Origin: Asterella californica
Taxonomy: Eukaryota > Streptophyta > Marchantiopsida > Marchantiales > Aytoniaceae
Assembly (NCBI GenBank): GCA_036924285.1
Contig: JAYKYS010000016.1
Span: 4,898,001 to 4,962,000, forward strand
DNA length: 64,000 bases
Direction of reading: 5' to 3'
Below, piece after piece: positions 45,739 through 56,380 of this stretch (positions within the stretch are counted from its first letter, which is position 1; every line of letters begins with the position of its first letter). The position numbers were made by a program, and so were the translations under genes. Below the pieces are notes generated by a model that had not been told where the DNA came from, did no database searches, and saw nothing but the letters and a program-made list of their open reading frames with translations.

Positions 45739-48700
45739 GTTAAAGGACTCTAGTTATGATTTGCTCCTAGGTAGGCCTTGGTTGAGAGCTAGGGATACTT
45801 ACGGATTGGGCCCTAGAGATCATAGAGTGATAGTTCCTCTCTCGAGTGTTGGAGTTGTGACTTCTGACTCTGATAGACCCACTAATGACTACTGGGAATC
45901 TGATACGGAGGATGATCAGAGTGTCTCAGAAGTAGATACCGGAGATTCTTACGATCAAGAATCCTCGTCTGAGGACGAAGGATTTGGTCGAGATGAATCA
46001 TTACATCAGCTTAGTGCTTTTGACTTGTTGCCTCGACCAGCAGTGGAGAAAGATCCTGACAAAGAAGAGTTGCGTGAAGCAGAGATTGTGAGAAGACTCT
46101 CTACCCTGAAGTTTGATATCAATGTCACTCAAGAGGAGAAAAGTAGATTCCTAGATATATTTCGAAAATATATCCATGTGTTTGCTTTCAGCTACAAGGA
46201 TTTGAAAGAGGCGACTCTCGAGACTCATCGAATCGAATTGGAGAAGAACACAAGACTATTCTACAACAACAATGATGGTCAAGGAGGAGATAGACAAGTT
46301 GAAGGAGGCGAGTTTCATCTACTGAGAACTCAGAATGAGTTTCACCCATTGTGATTGTCAAGAAGAAGAATGGTAAGCTGCGAGTGTGCATAGACTATAA
46401 GAAGCTGAATGCAGTTACCAAGAAGGATTATTATCCTCTACCATTTATAGATGAGATTTTGGAAAAAGTTGCTGGTCATGAGTGGTACAGCTTTGGTGAC
46501 GGTTATAGTGGGTATAACCAGATCAAGATAGCACAGGAGTACCAGCAGTCGACTACTTTCACTACTCCTTGGAGAACATTTGCATTTCGGATGATGCCGT
46601 TCGGACTGTGTAATGCTCCAGCCACGTTTCAGAGATTCATGAACAAGGTGTTTGAACCATTCATATGGAAGTTTGTTCGTGATTTTATTGACAATTTCTG
46701 TGTGTACGGAAGAAAGGAGTACCACTTTGATCATGTGATCAAAGTTTTGCAGCGGTTGGAGCAAGCCAACGCTTCTCTAAATCCAGAGAAGTGCATCTTT
46801 GACTGCGAAGAAAGATTGCTGTTAGGACACATCATTTCCAAGAATGCGGTAGATCTTGAGAAGGTGAAGAAGATTGTGGATCTTCCATTTCTGATCAACT
46901 TGACAAAGTTGAGGCAGTTTCTTGGCATGGTTGGATATTATCATAAATTTGTCTTTTCCTTCTCAAACAAAGCAATAGCTTTGACTATGTACATGAAGAA
47001 GGGAGTTGATTTTGACTTGATAGTGCATGATCAGAAAACAAAGGAAGCATTTGAGGAGCTGAAAGAGGCATTGGTGACAGCTCATATACTTGCTAAACTT
47101 GAGTGGAGTAAAGCATTTATTCTGTATACGGATGCCTCCAATGTAGCAATCGGATGTACATTAAGTCAGTTAGATGGAGATGGGCATGATCATCCTATAG
47201 CTTATGCTAGTAGACAGATGGTTCCAGCAGAGAAGAATTACTCCGTGACTGAACGAGAAGGATTAGCGGTGATCTTTGGATTGAAGAAATTTTGATACTA
47301 CTTGCTAGGAGGGAAATTTTCCATAGTCACAGATCACAAGGCTTTAAAGTATATCTTTAATAAGCCTAATGTCAAAGGTCGTATTGCTCGTTGGAAGATC
47401 CTTCTAACAAAATATGTTACGTGATCGAAGATAGACCAGGGAGAAAGTATGCGAATGCTGATCTTTTGTCGAGGGCTTATGATGATGAGGGAGAAGAACC
47501 GTTTGATGATTCATTTCCAGACGAGCATCTAATGACCATCACAAGCATTGAGGAGATATCGGACGAGTACAAGGAAATCTGAGTTTCCTTGCAAATAGCT
47601 CTTTTCCAAAAGGTATGCATACCCGAGAACGTAACGCGTTGATCAAGAGATGCAAACCTTACACCATGGTGGAGGGAATTCTATTTCATCAAGGAGCAGA
47701 TGGGTTACTAAGGAGAGCAGTTGATCAGAAGGAGGCATTCAAGCTAATGCACGAGTTTCACGACGGAACTGTTTGCGGAGGTCACTTTGCTGGTAAGATA
47801 ACACCCTTCAAGATTTTGGATGCGGGTTATCACTGGAGAGGGATTTTCAAAGAGTGTTTAGACTATTGCAAAATTTGCGATGTATGTCAAGCATTTGCTC
47901 TGAAGTCTAATAGAACACCTCCGTTAAGATCAATTCTCGTGTTATGATCATTTGAGAAGTGGGGTATTGACTTTGTAGATCCTCTTAATAAGACACATCG
48001 AGACAATAGATACATTGTAGTTGCTACTGACTATTGTACCAAGTGGATAGAGGCTAGACCTTTGAGGGAGACTAATGAAACGGAAGTCGGTAGATTCCTA
48101 TGAGAGAGGATCATCACAAGATTTGGATGTCCGTTAGAGTTGGTCTCAGATAGAGGAGGAGAGTTTCTAGGGAGCATGACTACTGCTATGCTACAACACT
48201 TTTCTATCAAGCCACGAGTAACGACCTCATACAAACCAAATGCTAATGGTCTTGCGGAGAAGACCAATCTTACACTTTGTATGATGCTTGCCAAAGATGT
48301 TGGTGTTGAGACTGCAAAACATACTAGGGATAAGAGGCTAGATGCCATCTTATGAGAGTATCGAACGACAACAAAGACTTCTACTGGGTACTTCTCATTT
48401 CGACTGGTTTATGGAGTGGAGTCCAAGTTGCCGATCCAATTCAAACTGGATACTTTTCAAACTATTCAACGAAAGTTGAAGAGGTCAAGGAGAGAAGACG
48501 TGGTCAGATCAAGAACAGAGCAACTCATGGAGTTGGAAGAGACCCGAGCGGTAGCAATGATCCGGATGGAACGAGCTCAGGCGTATCAAACGAAGAGTTA
48601 CGACAAACGATTGGGCAAGAGGGAGATAAAATCTTTTCAAGTAGGAGATTGGGTAATGTTGTACGATGCTATCAGATTCAAGAGGGCTAGGAAGAAGTTT

Positions 48701-48860
48701 CTTCCCTGATATTTTGGTCCTTTTGTTGTAGATAAAGTGTGGAGCAACTTCACGTATGACCTTCAAGAGTTGGCAGCAAGGAGATTCGATCGGGTCAATC
48801 ATGACAAGTTGAAGTTGTTTCATCGACAAAAGTTCTCTCTTCACTCCAGTTGTTTCATCG
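45739..48860 (+). pseudogene. Element C partial Pol (protease end, RT, RNase H, integrase)
   Basis: Order: protease C-terminus (LLLGRPWL), acidic linker, RT from 46351 (GKLRVCIDYKKLNAVTKK; MMPFGLCNAPATFQRFMNK). The catalytic box reads DFIDN, where the family has F/Y-x-D-D, so the second Asp is Asn. RNase H follows (LYTDASNVAIG; TDHKALKYI). Integrase has an HHCC finger around 47750-47890 and a catalytic region with FVDPL, LVSDRGGEF and NGLAEKT. The protein ends with GDWVMLYD and YFGPFVV. In-frame stops at about 47295, 47421, 47945, 48101, 48354 and 48708, and a frameshift near 46270, inactivate it. Motifs are of the common plant gypsy type, unlike A1. Confidence 0.88.
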
Positions 48861-48904
48861 ACAAAAGTTCTCTCTTCACTCGAAAATTTAGTCCGGAGGT
48901 AAAA

Positions 48905-49558
48905 TGTAACGACCTATGTTACACATAGGAAGTTTGTCCATTAGTAAGGTATTTAGTTATAACTAAGTGTTGAGAATGTTTATTTGCTGCCCAAGTACTT
49001 TAAGGAGATATCAAGTTAGTCATGACTAGCTAAAGTTAGTTATGGTTAAACTTAGCTGTACTTTTGACAAAATTCAAATATTTCTTAAAGAGTGAGCACT
49101 ACTATCTTGTCATCTTGTCTAAAAGATAGAAAGGAGGTAGAAAGTATCCCTTATCTCCTTTTTGACTTGATATGAGTGGTTGGATTAAAGTTGTGGACTT
49201 TGTGGGCATTAAAAACAAGAAGAGATTCCACATGTTTCCTTTTTAGTGGGTCCTAGTGTAGAGGGGGGGGTGGAAATTTGAGATTCCTTGAGAATATTCT
49301 AAAATCCTTCTAGAAGTTGTTGACTTTGAAGGAATAAGCCCATATGAAAAGATAAAAAGCCTATGTGATTAATGCTTTTACCTTAAGTAATATCTTAGTA
49401 AAACCCGGTAAAAATAGTTACGGCTGAGTTATCGGAGGGTACCAAAGTAAAAACCTAGAATGTATAAATAGAGGAGTAGAAAATAGCTCCTCATCCTTGT
49501 TTTCACATTGTCGTAATGATAACTTGAGTAATATAGAGAGTGTGGGATATTTTTAGCA
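48905..49558 (+). repeat. Right LTR of element C
   Basis: About 654 bp starting TGTAACGACCTATGTTACA, a short internal inverted repeat at the terminus, with the TATA box at 49463. The sequence after 49558 (TGTGAGAACTTGAG) may still be LTR if the left copy is truncated. Confidence 0.8.
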
Positions 49559-49809
49559 TGTGAGAACTTGAGAGATGTCGTTAGAATGGAGGATTTTAGT
49601 TGATGAGTTTATGGAGACTTTTAGTTGATAAGTTTGTGGGTGTATGAATGAGTGAACTTAGCATTTTCCTTTCAAGATTCATGGTGTGCTTCCATCAAAG
49701 CCATCAGAGGTGACCCCTGAGTGAGAGACATGCCCGACATTTGCAGATTCATCGATGACGATCGTGGAGGTTGAGAGATCGAGGGGAGGGGGGTAGTTGA
49801 TCGATGGGA

Positions 49810-50792
49810 TCGTGGAGGGTTTACAGACCGGAGCCGGACCGTCTCCCTAATCATCAAGCTCAGCAATCCTAAGTCCCGACCTAGATTCGCCTAGGTCGGT
49901 CCCAAACATGAGCAAGTCACAATATGACTTGGGGCGGACTTCCCATAAAGTCCAAGGTCTTAAACGGTACCTCCAGCACACCTAGCGGCCCAACCGCCCG
50001 TGATGTCCGTCTGGGTCTAGGCTCTCGAACGATGGTCTAACCCGCCGACTCGTTCCCTAGTCTTGCCCCAACCCTTACAGCGTTCCTGAGTCTAGACGTC
50101 CAAGTTTGGACGAGAACGTCCCTTGGAACCGGCCCAGCCATCACCTCATGCCTCCAGAGTCCGCCCGCCGAACCTTGGGGTCGGGTGACTCGTCCTGGCC
50201 CACCCAGGCATCGAGCCCTCCTCAAATATACTTATGGGGATCGGCGGTCCCGCCCTCCTCTTTAGTCTCTGTAAATTATACCACAACCTGATCGTGGTTC
50301 GGCCATAACTTCCAGCTCGGAGGTCAGATCGAGGAGTGTTATATATCATTGGAAAGCTCTCGACGAGACCTTTCCAATGATATCTCACTTGCTTCGAGAT
50401 CTTATGTGGAGCTCCGTCCAAGACCTAAAACGTCTCTGGAGCTCCAACACTTAGTCATTTTTCAGAAATCTGTGGTCCAGACCCAAAGTCGAACCTTGTG
50501 GTTCGTCTGCGTCTCGGATCCACGTCTCAGACCTATGTCTGAGACTCATGTTTCAGCCCGTTCCCAGACTCGTTCCCTTAGGTCAGCGTTCGTCTGGGGC
50601 CCTCTTGGGATAGGCCTTTATGTCCTAACCCAAGGTTCCAACCTTGGTTCAGAGAACCACCTAGGGTTCATCTGATCCCAACTTCTCGGCTAAGCCGTTA
50701 AGTCCTACTCGCAGCGTTCACAACCTAGCGCAAGTCCGCTAGGGTTCTATTGTTCGCGTCTGCGTCCGATCTTGAGAATGAGGATCGCAACA
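49810..50792 (-). repeat. 3' LTR of chromovirus D (left limit uncertain)
   Basis: On the minus strand a purine-rich AGTGAGGGTGAG is followed at 50792 by TGTTGCGATCC, a normal polypurine-tract/LTR junction lying after the chromodomain end of D. The LTR continues leftwards through a 14-bp hairpin (50343-50383) to at least the block shared with 43340-43590. Its far end was not found; element C lies next to it. Confidence 0.6.
50343..50383. repeat. Perfect 14-bp hairpin in the D LTR
   Basis: ATATCATTGGAAAG (50343-50356) and CTTTCCAATGATAT (50370-50383) flank a 13-nt loop. Similar TTTCCAAYGATAT hairpins are familiar to me from plant gypsy LTRs and leaders. Confidence 0.65.
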
Positions 50793-51479
50793 CTCACCCT
50801 CACTTTGGAGGTTGATGCCCTCATCAACAATGATCCTTTAAGTTAACACCAAGTTCAAAATGGGTAGCCAACCCCTTGGCGTCTGAATTGCATTTTGGTA
50901 GCTTACCCGCAATTCCCTTCTTAGCTTGAGTCTTAAGTTGTCGCTAGAACACTTAGAAAATTTCAACTAGTCTCAGGAAAAGCCTTACCTTTTTGGCTTG
51001 CCCTAAACAAAACTAGTTGACAATTTCTAAACATTCTACTTAAGACTCTAACTTGCTAACTATAAGTATTCACACCTACTTACAACGTCCCCTGAAACTC
51101 ACTTTCTGGTCGCAACTTGATTTGACTTAGGCGCGCGACTAAGTTTACTTTGTAGAAAACCACAAAGCAAGATCACCCCAAGCCCCAAGACAAGTATGAA
51201 ATTTTATACTTGCTTTGCCAACGCTACGACAAACCTAAGTCTTGACATCAAGACTTAATCTTGATTTAGATGCTTATCCAAACCAGCTCGCTTCCTTTGA
51301 GTGTGCTTCGTTCTTCCTCTTGACAACATCCTAAGCATCTGATCAGAACTAGTCATAGCCATGCACTACCAATACACTTAGAAAAAATTTCAAAAACACA
51401 AAGTCTTTATTTTCAAATACAAGACAAAGCTACAAAATCCATCTGTCCAAATCGTCTCAAGTTGCTACTCGTATGGTTC
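50793..51479 (-). other. 3' non-coding region of chromovirus D
   Basis: Between the end of the chromodomain frame and the LTR. No coding motif seen. Confidence 0.4.
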
Positions 51480-52545
51480 GACGTTCCTTCACTCCTCGTT
51501 GGAAGGAGATGTCCTCATCTTGCTAACACCCTTGTTGTCCTTGTCGTCGTTTGAAGAGGTCTAATACTTCGCTCGCATGTGCGAGATCTTCCTCTGGCAC
51601 CCAAGTTGCTTCCTTCAAATGATAACCACGCCATTTGACCAAGTACTCCATCCGGTTCGATTTGCACCGAGATCGCAAAATGGACTCCACCTAATATTCT
51701 GCTTCGCCTTGCACGACATCAGGTTGAGGCCTAAGAACCTGTTTGCGCTCCGGCCGCAAATCATCTTTGAAGTATTTCTTCAATAAAGAAACATGAAAAG
51801 TCGGATGCAACTGTCATTCGGGAGGAAGGTCTAACGTATAGACATCTTCGTGCGGATTCTTGACAATGACAAAAGGTCCCACGAACTTCGATGAAAATTT
51901 TGCCGATATTTCTTTCGGAAGTGTGAAGTTTTTCGTACTTAACCATACTTCTTCGCCCACTTGAAACTTCACTTGCCGTTGATGCTTGTTTACCTATTTT
52001 GTGTATCGTTGCTGCGCCTTCTCGAGGTTTTTCTTTACTTGCTCCTCGTGCCACTGCATTGCTGCCACCAACTCTTCAGCTGATGTTTGTCATGTTCTTG
52101 GTCGTGCCGATGTAGAACTCCCTGCAAGAGTCAAGTCAAGAGGCCCTTCTGGCTCACGTCCGTAAGTCAGCAAGAAAGGCGATACGTCGGTTGCCGAATG
52201 CTTCGTGGAATTGTAGCAATACTCCGCAAGACTGAGCCATTCGGCCCAATCACTTTGGTCCGCGCTCACATAATTCCTCAAGTATTGATTCAGAACCGAG
52301 TTAACTCGTTCCGTTTGTCCATCTGTTTCCGGATGAAGGCGGTACTAAATTTTAACTTAGTCCCCAATTTTTGGAACAAATGTTTCCAAAAGACACTTGT
52401 GAACTTAGAGTCTCTATCTGAAATAATACTCTGAGGTAATCCATGTGAATGCCACCAAGTATCTAGGAATGATCGAAAAGTCGTGAACGCTGTCGTATTG
52501 TACATAGGTCTGTACAGTGAAAAGTAATGCAAAGAGATTTTTTTC
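51480..52545 (-). pseudogene. Chromovirus D integrase C-terminal half with chromodomain
   Basis: Minus strand. The second half of an integrase: [17 protein letters not shown] (second catalytic Asp), then, after a frame change near 52300, [12 protein letters not shown] with the catalytic Glu, and [22 protein letters not shown]-like FVGPFVIVKN follows. A chromodomain at about 51675-51545 reads YLVKWRGYHLKEATWVPEEDL. Chromodomains bind modified histones and guide insertion in chromoviruses. Stops are present, including a TAG inside the chromodomain start (E-Y-stop-V-E-S-I) and one after the PRT motif near 52085. Confidence 0.85.
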
Positions 52546-52553
52546 TATATTGT

Positions 52554-52648
52554 GTAAAGGAAGCTGCCCTGCAGCTTAACAAGCTAGGCATGAGCTAAGC
52601 TGGGGCCATGCTTGACAAGCTGGCCCCTAGCTTGGGTTGGAATATCAC
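52554..52648. other. Unclassified DNA between D and A2
   Basis: Contains two copies of the palindromic AAGCT...AGCTT-type motif (52597-52613 and 52617-52633) that also occurs at about 62100 on the other side of A2. This suggests that both sides belong to one element into which A2 inserted. Confidence 0.4.
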
Positions 52649-52652
52649 CCGT

Positions 52653-53933
52653 TGTCGCGCTACTTGGCGGCTACATGTTATATTTCTACTCCGACGTTTG
52701 AGTTTAGTAGTTCTAGAAGTTAGCTTATATTACTTCTAGTCGTTATGTATATGTTTGACACCTTTGCATACGGTGTTAACACTATTTTGAGTCTTAGTAG
52801 GTTGATTACCATGTTGATAGGGCTTAAGCTCATGGGTTGTATTTGCGTGTCGCCCATGCACGCTTTCTAGCTGATTTAAGTTATTTTTCGGGGCTGCGTG
52901 TCGTTTTAAGTAATTTAAGTTTTACGCAGGCACTCTAGGGGGCTTGACGTGGTAGCCTATGAGTAAAACTAAGATGCCACGTGGTTTAGGGTACAAAAGG
53001 ACAACCAAGTGGAGCTATGAACTCCCATTGGTCCGTTTTTGTCTTTTGTTAAACTCTAAATTTAGAAACAGAGCTCTAGAGTGGAGTTCGAGCATTTGGT
53101 GAGGGATCTTCAAAATCGGAGAGCACAGGGAGAGAGGGCTCGTCATGCCAAGCACTTCCAGTGAAAATTTCGATCGATTTGAGTCAATAAAGACGGAGTT
53201 ATGAGCAATTGAAGTTCGAATTGTGCTAGAATTGAATCACTTTTGTTGGATTTAGGGTTTTCAGTGTCACTCGCAGCAGATTTGAAGAAATTGCTTCAAA
53301 ACTTCGAGGTTGTGTTCTCTGCCAGCAGGGCTACGATTTCACAAAAAGTTTCATATCGATTGAGCAACTGAGTAATTCAGGGCGGTCGCTGAAGCTGAGG
53401 GGGTCTGAAAAGCTCTTAATCTAGAGCAGCGACTTCAGAGGAGGAGATCTGTAGTTCTGTGTACATTCAGGAGTCCCAACTTCACAAGGATGTTCAGCAC
53501 CCTGTAGACTGCAAATCCTGTAAGAAACTTCGAAATTGATCGAGCTAAACTCCTGTTATAGGTTGAAATAGCCAGCTAGGTACCAGAAATTGCCGTAGTT
53601 TTCTTGCTCAAAACTTTTCTGTTGATATCTCCGTGTCAGAATTTGATCTCAGGCTGAAATTTCGTCTGTGAGTTCAGTAGTACCTCATTTGCATGCAGGG
53701 GAAGTTTAGAGGTCTAAACCTTCATAGTTTTCCTCTCCGTGAGTGTCAAAGTTCACCGCCGGACCCTGTTACTGCCGGCTAGACCTGAATTTCGTCTTCT
53801 GGGTATATTACTAGATCTTACACATCTGTGTGAGTGTTTATAGCCCTGTTGTAACCTGAAAGCCAACCTCTTGAGTGAACAACCACAGCCAGAAGCCCGG
53901 TGCTTTCTTTGGTAGACGGATTACACTCCGACA
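52653..53933 (+). repeat. 5' LTR of A2
   Basis: 1281 bp, TGTCGCGCTACTTGG to CACTCCGACA. Same termini as A1. Confidence 0.92.
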
Positions 53934-53943
53934 TACTCTCTTT

Positions 53944-53961
53944 TGGTGAACTCGACGTGAA
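53944..53961 (+). other. Primer-binding-site candidate of A2
   Basis: Identical 18-mer to A1, 10 nt after the LTR. Confidence 0.6.
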
Positions 53962-54008
53962 ACACCTAGGGTGGGAGTTTTCTTGAGAGTGTTACAGGAT
54001 CAGATATC

Positions 54009-56380
54009 ATGGTCAACCAAGGATCATCAAGTGGAGCTGCTGCTGCTGCTGAGCAACCTGTTCAGTTGGATGCTGCTACGATGAAGATGTTCCAAGCTTT
54101 TTCCATGTTTATGCAGCAGCAGCAGAGCACAGAGAGGAAGGAGGTATTAGCAACCAAGGCGTTGCAATCTGTGGTGCATCAGATGGACCAGTTCAAGGGT
54201 ACAGATATTTCCAAGTATGTGCGATACTATGCTAGGGAGATGGAGATGAACAAGGTACCTGAGAAGGAGATGGTGGAGAACTTTGAACTTGCAGTTGTCC
54301 CTGAGATTCGTGTGCGTGTGAAGGAGCTCAAGCAACAGCAAGGACAGAGTTGAGAGAGCTTTATGCGAGCCTTGAAGGAGGAGTACTACACTGAAGACTC
54401 AGAGAGGGTGACCAAGAGAACATTCTTGGAGTGGGTGGTGAAGCCTAACAAAGGTTTGTCTGTAAATGAGTTGTTAAGGGAGTTTGATCGTCAATATGCT
54501 CAGCTTTCTAGGACAGAGAAGCTTACACTAGAGGTTGAGAAGACCGAGCTTTTCCTACAAGCAGCGGACGTGACTATTCAGGAGAAGCTTGAGCTGTTGC
54601 TGGAAGACAAGAGTGAGGAGAGAGGATTGAAGACTGATTGGAAGGAGGTTGAAGAGGCTGTCTCTTTGCTGACCAAGAGATAGAGAAGAAGGGACAAGGT
54701 GGTGATAAGTGAAGCAGCACCTCTGATAATTCCTGTCAAGCAGTTGCCTACTAAGCCTGCTTTGGTAATTGCTAGAGAGGAAGACTCACCGCTTGATGAG
54801 TTGATTAAGGGTATGAAGGAGCTTAAGCTTAAGCTCACTAGGTTAGAAGAGAAGGAGCAGAATGTACAGCATGCTATGCAGAGACCTCAGATGAGGGAAG
54901 GCTTTGTTCATCGTTGTATATGGTGCGATAGCCTAGACCATGTAAGAAGAGATTGTGGAGAGTTTTCAGATGCATTGAGGAAGGATCTTATCTTCTTCAA
55001 AGATGGTAAGATCCATTTGAGAGAGACTGGGATGATGCTGGGAACCAACTTTGGCAAGGGTGGTATGAAGAGACTTGTGAATGAGATATCATCATCACAT
55101 GCTGTTTCTCTTGTGAATGCTGCTACGTGTGGAGTGAAAGTGAAAATGGAGAGAAAGAGAGGGACTACTGGGTTGTGGTCAGATGTAGTGCGGTCCGTAG
55201 CTAGAACAGAGTTAGACAAGGATGTGCTACGGAGGGTTGGCAACTCAATTCGAGAAACTACAGGATGGAATGACCCTGTAGACACTATGTCAGTGCATGC
55301 TTATGTTGCAAGAAGTCATCATGAAGCTGTACTAGAAGAAAAACGCAGGAGGGAGGATGCAGGTGAGGCTTCTACAGCCAAACGACCTGCTACAAGGAGT
55401 GAAAGGGCTAGACCAGAGCCAAGGCAAGAGACAACACCCACTCGGGAGGAGACTATGGAGGATCTATCACCTACAACACCAAAGGAGAAGGAGAGAAGCA
55501 AGGAGAAGGGTAAGATGCCTGCATACAAACTTCAGTCTGACATTGAGATTGCTACAGACTTGAAGCAGGTGTTAGAGAACCGTATCTTGAATGGGAAGGT
55601 TGAGTTTACTTTGGGTGAGATTCTTGGGATTGCAAAGCGTGAGTTCCATGAGGTTATCATAGATATCATCAAGAGGAAACGTCAGATTTTGGGTGAAGCA
55701 GCTACGCTTAATGCTCTAGGGACCAAACTGTCGAATGATGAGGAAGATGAGATTGCTGGTTACTGCTCTCAAGTATCAGAGGGAAGATCAGATCAGCACG
55801 TGAGGTTTGAAGATGAGGTGGAAGCATCGCAGAAGAGCCATTATTCTCACAACCATTGGGCGAGAGCAACCACAGAGACCTTAGTGAAGCTGGGAGATCT
55901 AGAGGAACCTGTGGTGGCATTGATTGATCACGGCTCAGAGATTAATCTAATGTCTAAGGAGTTGTACAAGCGTGGGAGGTGGCCCATAGACACCGACCAT
56001 GGGTGGCTTATCCGTGCTGCCAACAACCAGCGGGGGAACTCTATGGTGCTTGCCCCAACATCAAGGTAACTGTGGGTGACATCAGTGATGTTCAGAATTT
56101 CTTTGTGCAAGACATGTCAACCTATCCTATCATTCTAGGGCAGCCTTACATTACTGCTGTTAGAATGGAGACACGAGTTATGGATGATGGTTCAGCCTAT
56201 GCTAGGATACGTAGTAGAGACGGCAAAAGAGCTGTTCAGTTTTTGACCGTTGCTGTAGAACATGAGAGAAATCGCCATAGCTTGAGAGACCATCCACTAC
56301 CTAAGATTACTCAAGAGTTTAGAGAGTCTAGGGGTTTTGGCAGAGTACCATTGAAGAGCGAGACTTCAACGGTACAGTAG
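54009..56380 (+). pseudogene. A2 Gag-protease, broken
   Basis: Colinear with A1 23613-25985. TGA at 54351-54353 replaces a Trp codon (TGG) and TAG at 54681-54683 replaces a Gln codon (CAG), both transitions. One base is missing near 56033, shifting the frame within protease. The zinc knuckle (about 54915-54960) and the D-H-G protease box are kept. The downstream protease frame ends at 56380 as in A1. Confidence 0.9.
56332..56338 (+). promoter_or_regulatory. Conserved -1 frameshift heptamer in A2
   Basis: GGGTTTT in the same context as A1 25937-25943, preceded by TAG in the -1 frame. Conservation in a decayed copy reflects the shared ancestor. Confidence 0.6.

Larger units (their letters stand above)
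45092..49558 (+). mobile_element. Element C: gag-deleted Ty3/gypsy retrotransposon
   Basis: Two similar repeats (45092-45735 and 48905-49558) enclose 3.2 kb that starts in the last part of protease and runs through RT, RNase H and integrase. There is no gag, primer site or most of protease: the left repeat joins directly to DSSYDLLLGRPWL. No matching target duplication is seen. The simplest reading is a deletion from the end of the 5' LTR into protease. Several stops and frameshifts and a mutated RT active site make it inactive. Confidence 0.85.

Noticed and set aside
50040..50675. Cluster of open frames on both strands (60-108 residues)
   Set aside because: They lie inside the D LTR and have no motif; GC-rich LTR DNA explains the open frames.
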